Both the position numbers and the translations under genes were made by a program. The notes beneath the pieces were generated by a model, which saw nothing but the letters and a program-made list of their open reading frames with translations, searched no databases and was not told the DNA's origin. A DNA stretch of 64,000 bases from Siphonodentalium dalli (lineage: Eukaryota > Mollusca > Scaphopoda > Gadilida > Siphonodentaliidae), in NCBI GenBank assembly GCA_032622095.1, contig CP136066.1:42979835-43043834 (forward strand), read 5' to 3'. This document shows, one piece after another, positions 22,194 through 33,412 of this stretch. Each line of letters opens with the position of its first letter. The stretch's first letter is position 1.

Positions 22194-22817
22194 CTCTTAA
22201 GGCTATCAGAACGGTTTGATTATTTATATACAACAAAGTCAATAATGTTCAATCATCGGCATCTGGGTTTCTCTTCCTGTCGTCTGCTTGGTTTAGGGTC
22301 TTCTTCCGTCTTCATAGGTTGGTTGTGTCTGCTCGTCTTCTACTCGGTTGAATTCCGGTTGAGTTCGTCTTCCTGTCGTCTGCTCTTCTTCTTCCGTCGG
22401 CGCATCAGTGGGACGTTGTTAGAACCACAAGAGTCATAATTTTACCTTGTGGTTACGTCCATACTTTCGGCTGTTTTGTCCTAGCGTCCGAGGCTTCTTG
22501 GTACTCGCTGTGTGGTCAGATAGAACTGGTTATCGGTGTCGGCTTTCTTCTTACTAAATACACAGAGGGCGTTAATGACAGCCCGGTGCATCTTCACGGC
22601 GAATTGGTTCCAGGCGTACCTAGGGTAATCGGGCGATCGTCATCTCCCTATGGGCCCTATAGACTCTTCTCCTTATCCATCACGCTGCGTTAGGTTTCGG
22701 TAGCTTTTCTAGGCGAGACATCTGGTCTCGCTAATCCTCAAGATAGTTCTGTTTACTCCCCAAATCATTGCATGGACGTCCGCTAATTCGTTTTGGTGCC
22801 CAGTATTTTGCGGTCTA

Positions 22818-22930
22818 GATGTGGTCAACAGCGGCGCTGATATGTGTGGTAATCGAGCGCCCCTCTGACTTAGAGATTGCCTGTCTTCTTCCCGGGTTGA
22901 AAGTTATGTCCCTGGGGTTGTCTTGGCACA
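22818..22930 (-). repeat. ~110-bp direct repeat at the limit of the LTR fossil
   Basis: Shares GTGGTCAACAGCGGCGCTGA, GTGTGGTAATCGAGCGCCCC and TGTCCCTGGGGTTGTCTTGG with 25621-25729, differing at only a few bases. It may be part of an LTR or an internal segment present twice through rearrangement. The near identity means the duplication is young compared with the surrounding decay. Confidence 0.75.
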
Positions 22931-25620
22931 TTACTCCTTCACTTTTTCGATTTAAAATTGATCTTGAAATCGCAAGTCCAATTCGTCGCTGCGTAGCAGG
23001 TTGATGATTCGTCGGAGTAGTTCGCAACAGCGGCATCGGTGAATGAGAGGCCTCCGTTGTTCGTATGTCCGTCGGTGTCGTTGGTACGGCTGCTGTCGTG
23101 CTCTAGCGTAGGTTCGCTGGCGAGTCTGGGTCGGCTGTCGGTGTTCGTCCGTGAAGTAGTACCAATCGGGGTCGATGTCGATGAGTGCATCTTCAGATTC
23201 TCTGGGCGGGCTGTAAGGAGGGGAGGTGACTGCATTGCGTAATATCGTCTATGCTCGTTGTAAGGCTGTACCCATGGCTGGTTGTAGGATGTGGGTGACT
23301 GCATGCGCGGCATCATGTCGAGGTAGCTTTCATGCGGCCGCCTGCTGGTGGATGGTCGTGCATCTGAATTGGGTGTCATATCGTCATCATCGGATGTCGA
23401 GGTATTTTCGTCCAAAATGTCCGAGTATGGGGGTAGGTTCTGACAACTGGTCGACCCTTGTTCCACCGCCATGGTCAGCCTGTAATACTCAAACGGATAT
23501 TTGTGTGAGGTTTGAGAACAAATGACACAGTCAGTATACACAATTGTTAATTTTCCAATTTATCGGTATCGCTTGAGGGGCGTCAGATCGGCCCAATACG
23601 AAAATGGAATTTACAACTAATTATATAGATGGATTGGTTGACGAACAGTTAAACACAAGATAAGTCGGGGTGATTGATTTCAATCATCAAAACGTATGAC
23701 TGAATGTCGGGATTTATAGTCCCTATTCAACGCTTGCTATAATCATTCTGATGATTATACAACTATAATACCCTGGACATCGTTATGCAACAATTAATAT
23801 TTGAAATATATGAAATGCATAAATGTCTATATACATGCAAATGATTCTGATATCCGCGCAACAATAATTACGGAGGAAATTCGGAATACATTAATATACG
23901 ATACATAATTAATACTAATCCAAATCCGCCACAGATGTGGTCAGCCTCTGACGGCTATAATTGGATATACATGTAGGCGTTCCTGAGTGTTGTCCCGGAA
24001 TAGCGCAGACGGCTTTGGTGCATCCGTCTCCATTGTTTCGTCTATGGGCTCTTTGAACACGGCATTCGGGATATCCTCAGGTCGCTGGTCTAACTGCTTA
24101 TTATACATAATGGCTAACCTTGGTAAATGTCGTTTAACAAATTTCCACCAGAATCGGTGGGTCAAGATAATGAAAATTACTACTGTAACTACGTTACTAG
24201 GGCAAAATACCACCCTGGCCATCTCTACCATTCCTTGGGGTAATACTTTTTCGTTCACTAAGTCAGTCGTGAGCATATTTTCGATCGTGTTTATTTGAGC
24301 GGGGTGCGCTCAAACGTAGTAACCCTAAGGGTGGCGGCGTGCACGTCGGCGCGGTGCTCGTTATCTCTCGGCGCGTGATTGTAAAGTTCAAAGCTTTATT
24401 TATTAAATCGCCATGCGCACGTGCCGGGTTTCATGGGGCGCGCGACCTGTCATTGATCCGAACATGACTATTTATTCGCGATTTGGTCTGGGGCGTCGGG
24501 CTAACTATTTTCAACATTTACGAAGCCAGGTTAGACTCATCAGTCATCAATAAGACAGTTAAAAGTGGGGTCTCATTAATTCCGAAATGAAATCCAGGTA
24601 AATAGTTCGGGCGTTTCATTATTATTTACATCACTGCTGCCATTGAGTACAACAGGTTTTTAAATGATTGCTTGGTTCTTATGTCACTAAGCGCTCCATT
24701 CATGAGCTGCTTACACTTGCGTGGGGCCGGTACGGGCTTACATTCACGAGGGGTTTGTTCAATGGCGGCCACTTCCATTAACTCATCCTCTGAGCTGTCA
24801 TCACTCGTAAACATCTTTGTTACTTTGCGCCCGTGTTGACGAGGCCCTGGGGCGCGTCGTGCCTTGGCACTCGGCTCTGATCTCTCGTCCGTGGACGAGT
24901 CAGGGTTTTGTAGCGGCTCTGAGCGCGCGAGTCGCGTTTTTCTACGCTGTAAGCGCATCTTAAGCTCGCTTAAAGGGACATCTTCGTCATCGGAGTCCGA
25001 ACATTGTCTCCATATCGAGCGATTACATCATCTGGTAATGGTTCTGTTTCATCGCCAGAAGACCCACCCACAGGGTTAGGGCAGGAACGTCGCTATCTTC
25101 GTCTTCGGGGGGAACAACATACGTTTGAGCACGCTTGTTGTTGTCAGTTTTGGGGATTTCCCATTCAAGGTTGGCCTTGCGCATGTGTTCAGCGTGGGAT
25201 TGTGTGACTTTCCCAGTTAATTGATTCCTTAACTCGAAAGTAACGGGCGTTATTTGCTTGGTTATGCGGAAGTAGGGTTTCCATTTGCTTTCAAGTTTGC
25301 TTTTTCGTAAATGATTCTTCACATAGACGGCCTCGCCAATCTCGAATTTGGTGTCTGTGGCCTTTTTGTTAAATTTCGCTGCTTGTTGGCGTTTCGCCTG
25401 TTTCACGTGTTTGTGTACCATCATAAAGGATTTAGGCTGTTGCTGTAATGTTATTTGACAATAACCTTTCCCAGCACGATCGCGTCTTCATCCATACGTG
25501 ACTGATTTTCCAACTACACTGCCGCGCCGTAGATAAACGGTTTTATTAGTGTTGTTCACAAGTAGCAATGGGACTTGATGTCTTTTACCTAGTTCCGAAA
25601 TCGACTTCCTTGTGACCTGT

Positions 25621-25729
25621 GGTCAACAGCGGTGCTGATATGTGTGGTAATCGAGCGCCCCTCTGACTTAGAGATTGCCTGTCTTCTTCACGGGTTGAAA
25701 GTTATGTCCCTGGGGTTGTCTTGGCACAC
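25621..25729 (-). repeat. partner copy of the ~110-bp direct repeat
   Basis: Same orientation as 22818-22930. Homology stops at both sides within a few bases, without TG...CA termini that I can recognise. Confidence 0.75.
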
Positions 25730-25730
25730 A

Positions 25731-26570
25731 ATGTACACCCGAAGGTTTGTTACACCCAATTGAACACCAATATTTCAATAATCCACAACCCCCTGCTAGG
25801 CGTTCCGAACGCCCCCGTCGTAAACCAAACTGGCTCTCATCGGGTGATTGGGACCCTGGAGAGGATTAGTTATTATGTCTCATTCTTAAAGTTTTCTATA
25901 ACAAACAACACTAAATGTTTTCTTACAACAATTTTTGTGTAAATTCATTTCACTAAAATTGTTGCAATTCAAATTTTTAATCACATTCTTTTATTTGATA
26001 CTTGCATTTTAAAATTAATTTCTATTTTTTTTTAAAAGAGAGAAGAGACCACGCCACTCCGTTCTTATTATATGTTCCGTGCCGCTGCACATTAATGTTC
26101 CTTGTTTTAGGATTGATACCTAGAGTTATCCTTCCTAGATTGTTTTCACGCATTGTATTGACACCTGCGAAATATTTGGATTAAAGTTAGTCGTTCAGTT
26201 CTAAGCGTGCTTTATCGACGATTTTACGACTGGGGAAGTCCGATACAATAACGCTCTGTATACTTAATAGATACATGTATATGCCTTATACTATTATCGC
26301 GTGTTTAAACTTCACATAACCGATGAATAATCAACCGTTCTACTATCCTAACTATTTTTGTTGACTTCCAGATAACAGTGGGTTCGCGCCTTCTGGTTAC
26401 CAGTCGACGCATCACGCTGGTTTTTATCTGCCTGCTCGGTGTGTCGGTGTGGTGCTTGCGAACCTTGCCCTAAGTTATCATGTCTGACATCCCCTTTGGC
26501 ATAATTGCCATAAACCATAATACATTTTTTATACTTTTACACTTTTACACTTTTATACTGCGAGTACCCT
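25731..26570. other. non-coding stretch, no gene seen
   Basis: Contains TACACTTTTACACTTTTATAC micro-repeats near 26530 and GGTTCGCGCC / GCTTGCGAACC words near 26385 and 26455 that may be the ends of a small palindromic repeat. No coding segment is supported. Confidence 0.4.
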
Positions 26571-26574
26571 TTAA

Positions 26575-26752
26575 CACATTCAGTGCCAAGTCCATTTTTG
26601 TATCAACCCATTTTTCCTTGATCATTTTTCAAATTTATTGATTATAATAATGTGATACATTGATGGAAAGAGCTCTTTCCATCAATGTATCACATTATTA
26701 TAATCAATAAATTTTTGAGTTGATACAAAAATCGGACTTGGCACTGACAGGG
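26575..26752. mobile_element. palindromic TTAA MITE (CAGTGCCAAGTCC family)
   Basis: TTAA at 26571-26574 and 26753-26756. The arms pair CAGTGCCAAGTCC with GGACTTGGCACTG, TTTTTGTATCAAC with GTTGATACAAAAA, and ATTATAATAATGTGATACAT with its inverse, meeting at GAGCTC near 26672. The right terminus GGCACTGACAGGG then TTAA matches the piggyBac-type end TTAACCCT. The relative at 32645-33014 has similar ends but a different middle. Confidence 0.75.
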
Positions 26753-26884
26753 TTAAATGCCTATTAAATTGGTCTTCATAACCATACCATCTGAAGACAA
26801 AGTTCACCATATCTTTACCAAATAATAATTGATGAGTAGTTTCCGTAGAAAATTTTCAGATAATAACCTATGGTCGTTTGTTGA

Positions 26885-27035
26885 ACTATTATCTGAACAT
26901 TTTCATCCAATAAATATGTCTCCTTCTGAACTTTTATTATCTGTCGTCAGCTTATTCTCCCTGAACACCCTCCGGATGAATAATAGACCATTCCAATATA
27001 TACTTTTATAACTGAGTGGGGAAATTCAATAGTAT
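26885..27035 (+). repeat. diverged dispersed repeat, paired with 62.9-63.1 kb
   Basis: GTCGTCAGCTTATTC, GAATAATAGACCATTCC and CTTTTATAACTGAGTGGGG have same-strand counterparts at about 62935-63090 (GTCGTCTGCTTTTATC, AATAATAGATCATTCC, TTTTTAACTAACTGGG). Confidence 0.5.
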
Positions 27036-27044
27036 AAAAATGGT

Positions 27045-27490
27045 TAATTTATGCACTTAACGTTAATGAATTAATATTGATTTTATTTTGAATATTTTCT
27101 GATATAATGCGATGATTAATGGGACATTTATTTTGAATATTTTTAGAATCAGGCGACATCATATAGCGATAGAGAGTATTAGAGTGCTCCCATTGCTACG
27201 GAACGTCAAATGTCTCGGATTGGTTGTATTGTTATATTCTATAAGTTACACGCGGTGATAAGTGTAATTAACGTTTATTTGTGATTGTGACAAAATTACA
27301 CACTAAAATTTCTGGTCTCTTTTAGCAGTAACCACTATATATTGGTTGTCAGCTAAACGATCACCCATGTGTATACCAGAAAATATTCGAAATATAATCA
27401 ATATTAATCGATAAAAGCATTTCAGGACAGGGGTCTTCGATTCATATTTAATATGTTATACCCCATGCATGAAACAATATAAAACGCGAT
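27045..27490. mobile_element. dispersed element with inverted ends, paired with 45.4-45.7 kb
   Basis: The left part (ATTAATATTGATTTTATTTT, GCGACATCATATAGCGATAG, GGAACGTCAAATGTC) matches 45430-45600 inverted. The right part (AAAAGCATTTCAGGACAGG, GGTCTTCGATTCATATTTA) matches 45600-45655 in direct orientation. Inside this copy the two ends pair (ATTAATATTGAT / ATCAATATTAAT), so it has inverted-repeat ends. Confidence 0.55.
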
Positions 27491-27534
27491 GAAAGGAGAT
27501 AGACCACCCATAACATTCATGGCGCATACAGGTG

Positions 27535-27860
27535 TTGTTAAAGTGATGTGAAACACTCCGGTAGGGTGATCAAATAGAAATTCAGAATAATCTTGCTCAA
27601 AGTAGTTATTTGTTATTGAATATTAATCCAAATTGACGATACACACCGTCATTCTTATATATTAATTAAATGCAATGACTATCGATGGCGAAATCATTTG
27701 TGTTTGTTTATCGCCGATAGTTGCGTCCCGAATCGAGATGTAAATATTTACAATTGGGCTTAGTTCAGACGATGTTTTCTATGGAGTTGTATGGTCGATT
27801 TCTTTAAGAATTTCGGCGATGTTAGTAGAATGCTACATTATCCAGGTTGGTATAGCTCGT
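27535..27860. repeat. dispersed repeat, inverted partner at 37.5-37.8 kb
   Basis: Begins AAGTGATGTGAAACACTCCGG and includes TATCGCCGATAGTTGCGTCC and CAGACGATGTTTTCTATGGA. The reverse complement of 37545-37800 follows the same order with small indels. Confidence 0.7.
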
Positions 27861-28615
27861 GGGTACTAACTTATCAATTCCACGCATCCGAGCAAGTCCA
27901 TAAAATGTTCTCCATACACGAAAAATTTAATTAAATTGCAATTATTTATTCTCATCGCCTATGCACAGAGATCGTGGTGAAGTGTTTACAGTGAAGTTTG
28001 AGAATATAACAGCGATATGATAGTGATAGTTGTTGTTGATTATGCTGGCGATCAAACTTCATGCAGGGTATACCTCTCTTGATGACTCGGTAAGACCGCT
28101 GCTACCGGTGACATTTCACCCACATTTGGCGGACGCGACATTTACTAAGCGAACAGAGAAATATGCTGCCCTTGTTAAGCACACAAAATATCGAACAAAA
28201 TTTGTATAAATTTTGGACCTTATGTTTGAAAAGTCACACTAAAACCGAAGAACTATATTTTAGAAACGGTGTGATTCGGTTATCCGATTATTCTACCAAC
28301 ACAAAAGTATAAACGCACGTGTATGACATTGTCACAACTCACACGGCAAGTCAAACACAAGAGTTCTAATTTGCTGTAATTTTGTCGAGTAGCTTGCGAA
28401 AATCGTCATCAAAACAACTGCTCTGATTTTCCATTCTGTCATCATGTTTTAGTGTGGGTATTTTTCTCAAAGCACATAGAAAATTTGACTTTGGAGCGAT
28501 CGGGTTTCGCCATTTTTGCTGGAAAATCCCATGCTAAATATAGAAACATGGACTAATACACAGCCGGCCACAGAGTCAGAAAGAAAGCATGACTGGTGCG
28601 CTCTGGTAGAGATTG
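27861..28615. other. non-coding stretch, no gene seen
   Basis: No repeat partner or exon is recognised. A TTGTTGTTGATTATG tract and a GCTACCGGTGACATTTCACC stretch stand near 28030-28120. Confidence 0.35.
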
Positions 28616-28620
28616 CCTGG

Positions 28621-28705
28621 CGATGTCGAGACAACAATGACGATGTCGAGACAACAATGACGATGTCGAGACAACAATGACGATGTCGAGACAACAATGT
28701 CGATG
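28621..28705 (+). repeat. 20-bp tandem repeat, four copies
   Basis: The unit CGATGTCGAGACAACAATGA is repeated four times with one or two changes in the last copy. It leads directly into the GAT microsatellite. Confidence 0.9.
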
Positions 28706-28727
28706 TTGATAATTATAGTATAATTAT

Positions 28728-28835
28728 AAGATGATGATGATGCTGCTGCTGCTGATGATGATAATGGTGATGATATCGACGGTAAAAAATAACATGATGA
28801 TGATGCTGATGATGGTGATGATGATGATGGTGATG

Positions 28836-28867
<32 letters not shown>

Positions 28868-29345
28868 GATGATGCTGTTGATGGTGATGATGATGATGAT
28901 GATGATGATGCTGATGATGATAATGATGATGATGACGATGATGACGATGCTGATGGTGATTATGATGATGGATGATGATGATATGGTGATGATGATGAAT
29001 AGTATGATAATGATGGTGATGATGATGATGATAATGATGATGATGACGATGATGATGATGCTGATGGTGATTATGATGATGGATGATGATGATATGGTGA
29101 TGAATAGTATGACAATGATGGTGATGGTGATGACGATGACGGTAATGTTGATGATGATGATGATGATGATGATGCTGTTGATGATAATGATGATGGTGAC
29201 GATGATGATGATGCTGATGGTGATTATGATGATGGATGATGATGATATGGTGATGATGATGAATAGTGTGATGATGATGGTGATGATGATGACGATGACG
29301 GTAATGTTGATTATGATGATGACGACGATTACAATGTAATGACGA
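28728..29345 (+). repeat. long interrupted (GAT)n microsatellite
   Basis: About 600 bp of GAT/GGT/GCT triplets. Larger blocks are repeated inside it: the GCTGATGGTGATTATGATGA, GATATGGTGATG and AATAGTATGA words recur near 28950, 29075 and 29215, so parts have also duplicated as ~130-bp units. The Met-rich and Ile-rich frames on the two strands are products of the triplet repeat, not genes. Confidence 0.95.
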
Positions 29346-29436
29346 CGATAATCGGGAGGTCGTTGAACATAAAACTGTCTGTTTTCTTCATTCATTCATT
29401 CATTATTTTGTACATACTCTGTTTTCTCAATATCCC

Positions 29437-29985
29437 AGGGGTGGAATTTTTTTTCTTTCCGAGCACGTATGCCGGGGTGGGTGGGTGGTCGATAGGACCA
29501 ACAAACAATTTTTTCCGCAACTCAAAAATATTTTTCTTGCAAGTCTTTTTGACTGTTTTTGCACATGACACATTAAAACACATTAATATGTCAATATTAA
29601 CATAAATAACAAATTTCATGATGATCAGACAAATAGTATAGCCTGTAGCCCAATCTAATGGATTGAATTTTGAAATCCAAGATGGCTGCCATGCTTTTTT
29701 TTGACCGAATGACCCCAAAATGACTTGTTTCTATTTACATGTTAATGTTAACATCCATGACTAATAGTATGCACAAAATTCATATACAGCTGTTTACAAA
29801 TCTCTGTTTTAGTGTTAAAAGGGGGGGGGGGGTGGGTGTCCAAAAAATGATCGGAAAAAACTGCCGAAAACGGAAAACAATTTGGACGCGGGGGTGGGTG
29901 GGTCCCAACAAGGGTCGAAAGTCAAAAATCAGCACACGTCCTGCAAATTTTTTCCGACTCCCCTGACTCCCCCTGAATATCCTGT
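29437..29985 (+). mobile_element. dispersed element with GGGTGGGTGTCC, copy B
   Basis: Starts CAGGGGTGGAATTTTTTTTC and follows copy A (18370-18925) in order: GAGCACGTATGCCGGGGTGG, CGATAGGACCAACAAACAAT, the inverted satellite unit from 29560 to 29780, TTAGTGTTAAAAGGGGG, TGGGTCCCAACAAGGGTCG and a CCCCTGACTCCCCCTG end. Confidence 0.75.
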
Positions 29986-30234
29986 AATGTTAATGGATCA
30001 GAGAACAAAGCATATCACACACACCATGGTGTATTCGATGCGGCAATCGACCAGGAGGTGTGCTCCTGGCTCTACCAGTCCTCGAGTCTCGCTAAATGGG
30101 GAATAGAACCACGTGGTTACCAATCGATGCCCATGATCGGATACTTATAGCAAGACATTTATAATTTGAGTCTCTGTAATATCGCGACACATCGAAGTAA
30201 CTTTAAGAGTCGTCCGCAAATGAATTAATCAGGA

Positions 30235-30585
30235 ATGCTTTCCACTTCATCGTTGTCTTTCGTGTACTCCATGTTTTTACATTCATTCGAAATGTTTTTC
30301 ATCATCCTTCTCTGTTTTGGAGAGATTGTGCGCGTCGATGGTGAGCGGTTCACCAGTCTTGATGGGTGCGACACCGGTTCTAAGATGAACTTTGGCGCCA
30401 GCCTTGGGACCGTAGTGACTTCGTCCGATATACATTGTGCTGGTAGATGTTTGGCAACGCCTGGATGTTCGGCAGTAAATGTGATCAAAACGGGGACGAA
30501 ATTTCTCTGTGAACTCGGCTCTGATAGCGCTATGGGAGATTGTTCAAAACTGACAAACGACGAAGACGCCAAATATTTTGAGAAG
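30235..30585 (+). CDS. first exon of a secreted PAN/apple-type domain protein
   Basis: Three in-frame ATGs occur (30235, 30271, 30292). The one at 30271 gives a good signal peptide: MFLHSFE, a hydrophobic core MFFIILLCFGEIV, then a polar cleavage region ending near VDG. I favour it; 30235 adds a Ser-rich N-extension. After it comes a Cys-bearing segment typical of PAN/apple domains: a first Cys (DGCDTG), then CAGRCLATPGCSAVNV, FLCELGSD and DCSKL, with the usual C-x3-C-x5-C pattern. The frame reaches GAG AAG and then GTAAAA, a phase-0 splice donor at 30586; beyond it the reading degenerates. PAN domains mediate protein or sugar binding in extracellular proteins. What follows in the protein is not visible; no matching second exon was recognised downstream. 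Confidence 0.7.
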
Positions 30586-30784
30586 GTAAAACCGTTGTTC
30601 TGGGTTGAATTTACATCTAACCATTTAGTTACCTCGCCCAATACAATTCACGTGCTGATCAGTCTAATGCCCACATAAATGTAACATCCATCTACGTCAT
30701 TTCTCAGTGTAGTTTTTGCGCTTGCGTGTGTCGCGGAATATCATCATTGGATATGGCTCACATACCTGGACATAGTGTGTCTGT

Positions 30785-31405
30785 CATTTGCGGAATGCGG
30801 TCCATAGAGGGTGAATTTAGTGATGCTACCCCACATAGCGGACTAGCATCACTTAATTCACCATATGAAGATCTCATTCCGCATGACATCATCTTCTGTG
30901 AAGTATCTATATATAGTCTCAAATGAAAATAATTGTGGTTACTTTATCCCCTTTTGTTCCGTTTCTATATCCCCCTAATTTACATAAGTTAAACAACAGT
31001 ATCGAGGTGTCATTTGCAGAATGAGGTCCACAGAGGGTGAATTTAGTGACGCTATATCGCATAGCGGGATAGCATCACTAAATTCACCCTCTGGAGACCT
31101 CATTCCGCTTAGACCTCATCTTCTGGGAAGTATCTATAGTATCAAATTAACATTGTTTTTAGTTACATTTCCCCTTCTGGGAAGTTTCTATATCCCCCTA
31201 ATTTGCAGAAGATAAAATGCATAATCGATGTGCCCAATGGGTGAACATCACCAACTTCAACTGCATGGTAAACTTTAGTCTGAGTCTCCCATAGCAGTTG
31301 AGGCCTAAGCAGAATGAAGTCCTCAGAGGATGAATTTTGGACGCTTTACCGCCGTGTGGGATGGCGTCACTAAATTCACCATCTGGTGACGTCATTCTGC
31401 AAATC
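30785..31405 (+). repeat. tandem array of three hairpins, ~230-300-bp spacing
   Basis: Three similar inverted repeats lie at about 30797-30884, 31018-31108 and 31310-31400. Each pairs a left arm like GAGGGTGAATTTAGTGA(C/T)GCTA with a right arm like TAGCATCACTAAATTCACC and ends in (G)CGGAATG / CATTCCGC or its variants. The first two share linker words too (GAAGTATCTATA, TCTATATCCCCCTAATTT). They lie downstream of the PAN exon, perhaps in its first intron. Confidence 0.75.
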
Positions 31406-31582
31406 TCAGACACACTATTTCAAGACTTGATGGCTTAATTGAGTCTCAAAAGTATGCCCAACCCTTTCTATACTTATTGGATTCTCACAGTCAGTTAAAA
31501 GTGAAGATAGCAATTGTCTATTATTGAATTGGAGTGATGATAAGGTGCTAAAAACAGACGACATATAACTAAAAGTAGTAAA

Positions 31583-31998
31583 GATCATATTCCATCAGTA
31601 CAAAACCTGGGAACTGTTTGAAGTTTTGACAGGGAGCACTATAAAGTCGAATACATAATGCGGGTAATATTTTTCATAATAATGTACTTCACTATAGGTG
31701 AAGGTACCAACTCAAAATTGCATGCTTTTCTGTAACTTTTGTGAGCCAGTATCGCAATAAACATTGAATGTATTAACCAGGAGAACTCCCATAATTGTAA
31801 ACGACGCAAAGAAAAATCGCCCACAAAGTCACTTAAATCGTGTAATTTCGAGTTGGGACCTTCACCTGCAGTGAAATAGATTATTAAGGAACAGATAATA
31901 ATTAACAAATATATTATCCACATTATTTTTTCGACTTTATAATGTTCCCTGTCATGACTTAAAACAAATCCGATGTTTTTTACTGGTGAAATATGATC
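31583..31998. mobile_element. palindromic MITE (CATATTCCACCAGTACAAAAC family), copy B
   Basis: Bounded by GATCATATTCCATCAGTAC and ACTGGTGAAATATGATC. Shares with copy A the words TTTGAAGTTTTGACAGGGAG, TATAAAGTCGA, GTGAAGGTACCAACTC / GAGTTGGGACCTTCAC and CACAAAGTCACTTAAAT. The inside again folds back on itself. Confidence 0.75.
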
Positions 31999-31999
31999 T

Positions 32000-32640
32000 C
32001 AACACCGAAATCTTGAGATGCGAAGATTAGCGAGCGCTATATCGGTATAGTTGACATTTCTAATCAAAGTTCGGGGGCATTTCTAACCAAATTTCATTAG
32101 TTGGGTGTTGAGTGTTTTGCTTATCGCATACTCTTTACGTATTGTTTGGCGTTTGTTTACATAAAACAGAGTTTTATCATGACAGCAACATGCAATTTAC
32201 GCGTTATGTATTATTGGTATAAGAACACAATTTGTCTATAATATAATATTCTTTCTATTTATGGCGGTTTAACAGCAATACCCACCGCCAACGCTTATCA
32301 TATCTTTAAGTCAATAACATTTATATATATGGTAAAAAGGTTTAACACCAATACCACACCATACTAGATTAGGCTTCGCATTTTCAATATTGATCCAGAA
32401 ATTTGGCTGTGTTGTCCACATACATGTATAGGTATGCACTTTATTCCGAAAATGTGAAGTTTCTTTCAATGACTACCCCCCACCTGGGTGCAATATGATC
32501 TCTACGGGTGTAGCCAGAGTAGAGATTCATGACATGACCTACTCATCAATGATGCTTTGGTTTTGAACCGGATAAGTTATGTGTAATAAGAGATCGCTGA
32601 CCCCACGTCCCCCGACAGAGGTGGCATTGGCTTTTTTTTA
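32000..32640. other. non-coding stretch, no gene seen
   Basis: AT-rich with no repeat partner that I recognise in the window and no supported exon. Confidence 0.4.
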
Positions 32641-32644
32641 AAAC

Positions 32645-33014
32645 CCTTTCAGTGCCAGGGGCCGATCTCATCGGCCTTAATTTACGGTCTGTAAAATCGG
32701 CTATAGCAAATTTAAAAACAAACTCGATAAAACCTTAGGGGCATATTATAACTCAAAACTATCACCAAGTATTCATAGTAATAATTTTGATACCCATGAA
32801 AAACGTAAGATTCCCTGGCACTAAACCTACAAAATAAGTCTGTTAAAGAATATAAGAAAAAATTATTAAAATTGTAAAAAATGATGAAAAATTGTTAGGC
32901 CAATGCATTCTCTTATATATGCGAGGCGACCTATGGTCGACTCGCATATATAAGAGAATGCATTGGCACATGGTTTATGGGTTGATACAAAAATCTGACC
33001 TGGCACTGAAAGGG
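32645..33014. mobile_element. palindromic TTAA-type MITE (CCCTTTCAGTGCCAGG family)
   Basis: The ends are CCCTTTCAGTGCCAGG and CTGGCACTGAAAGGG followed by TTAA (33015-33018). Near the right end, at 32900-32966, it holds the ~67-bp hairpin CCAATGCATTCTCTTATATA ... TATATAAGAGAATGCATTGG also seen at 44.2 and 44.5 kb. The ends resemble 26575-26752. Confidence 0.7.
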
Positions 33015-33055
33015 TTAAAGAACAAAGAAGTCAAATTCAAGTAAATTATTGATTG

Positions 33056-33412
33056 AACCACACACCAAAACCAAGAGAATATTGATTCCACCTTTACAAT
33101 GAACCACACACCAAAACCAAGCGAGTATTGATTCCACATTTACAATGAACCACACACCAAAACCAAGAGAGTATTTATTCCACCTTTACAATGAACCACA
33201 CACCAAAACCAAGAGAGTATTTATTCCACCTTTACAATGAACCACACACCAAAAACCAAGAGAGTATTTATTCCACCTTTACAATGAACCACACACCAAA
33301 ACCAAGAGAGTATTGATTCCACAGTTACAATGAACCACACACCAAAACCAAGAGAGTATTTATTCCACCTTTACAATGAACCACACACCAAAACCAAGAG
33401 AGTATTTTGACA
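33056..33412 (+). repeat. 46-bp minisatellite, about eight copies
   Basis: The unit reads GAACCACACACCAAAACCAA, then GAGAGTATTTATTCCACCTT, then TACAAT. Copies differ by single bases (GAGAATATTGATT, an extra A), so it is young. Confidence 0.95.

Larger units (their letters stand above)
22815..25730 (-). mobile_element. broken Ty3/gypsy-like LTR element fossil
   Basis: Read on the minus strand, the part at 25023-25424 has the look of an integrase C-terminal region of Ty3/gypsy pol (basic start, GEAVYVKN motif, KWKPYFRI, ending HAEHMRKA). It is followed by a charged region (24626-24958), a region with one strongly hydrophobic membrane-like segment (23941-24276) and a Ser/Thr/Pro-rich ORF (22939-23472). 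Most of gag-pol is absent, so the copy is broken with large losses. A nearly identical ~110-bp direct repeat stands at both limits (22818-22930 and 25621-25729). The membrane-like part might be a relic of an env-like gene, as some gypsy-group elements have one. Confidence 0.65.

Noticed and set aside
26380-26470. Possible tRNA-like or hairpin sequence around GGTTCGCGCC
   Set aside because: No cloverleaf can be built; the inverted words are short and may be chance.
28724-29395. Long Ile-rich (minus) and Met/Asp-rich (plus) open frames
   Set aside because: They are translations of the GAT triplet repeat; no start context, domain or codon bias beyond the microsatellite.
30000-30140. Possible reverse-strand B box (complement of GGTTCTATTCC) suggesting a second SINE
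   Set aside because: No A box at the expected distance and no tail could be found.
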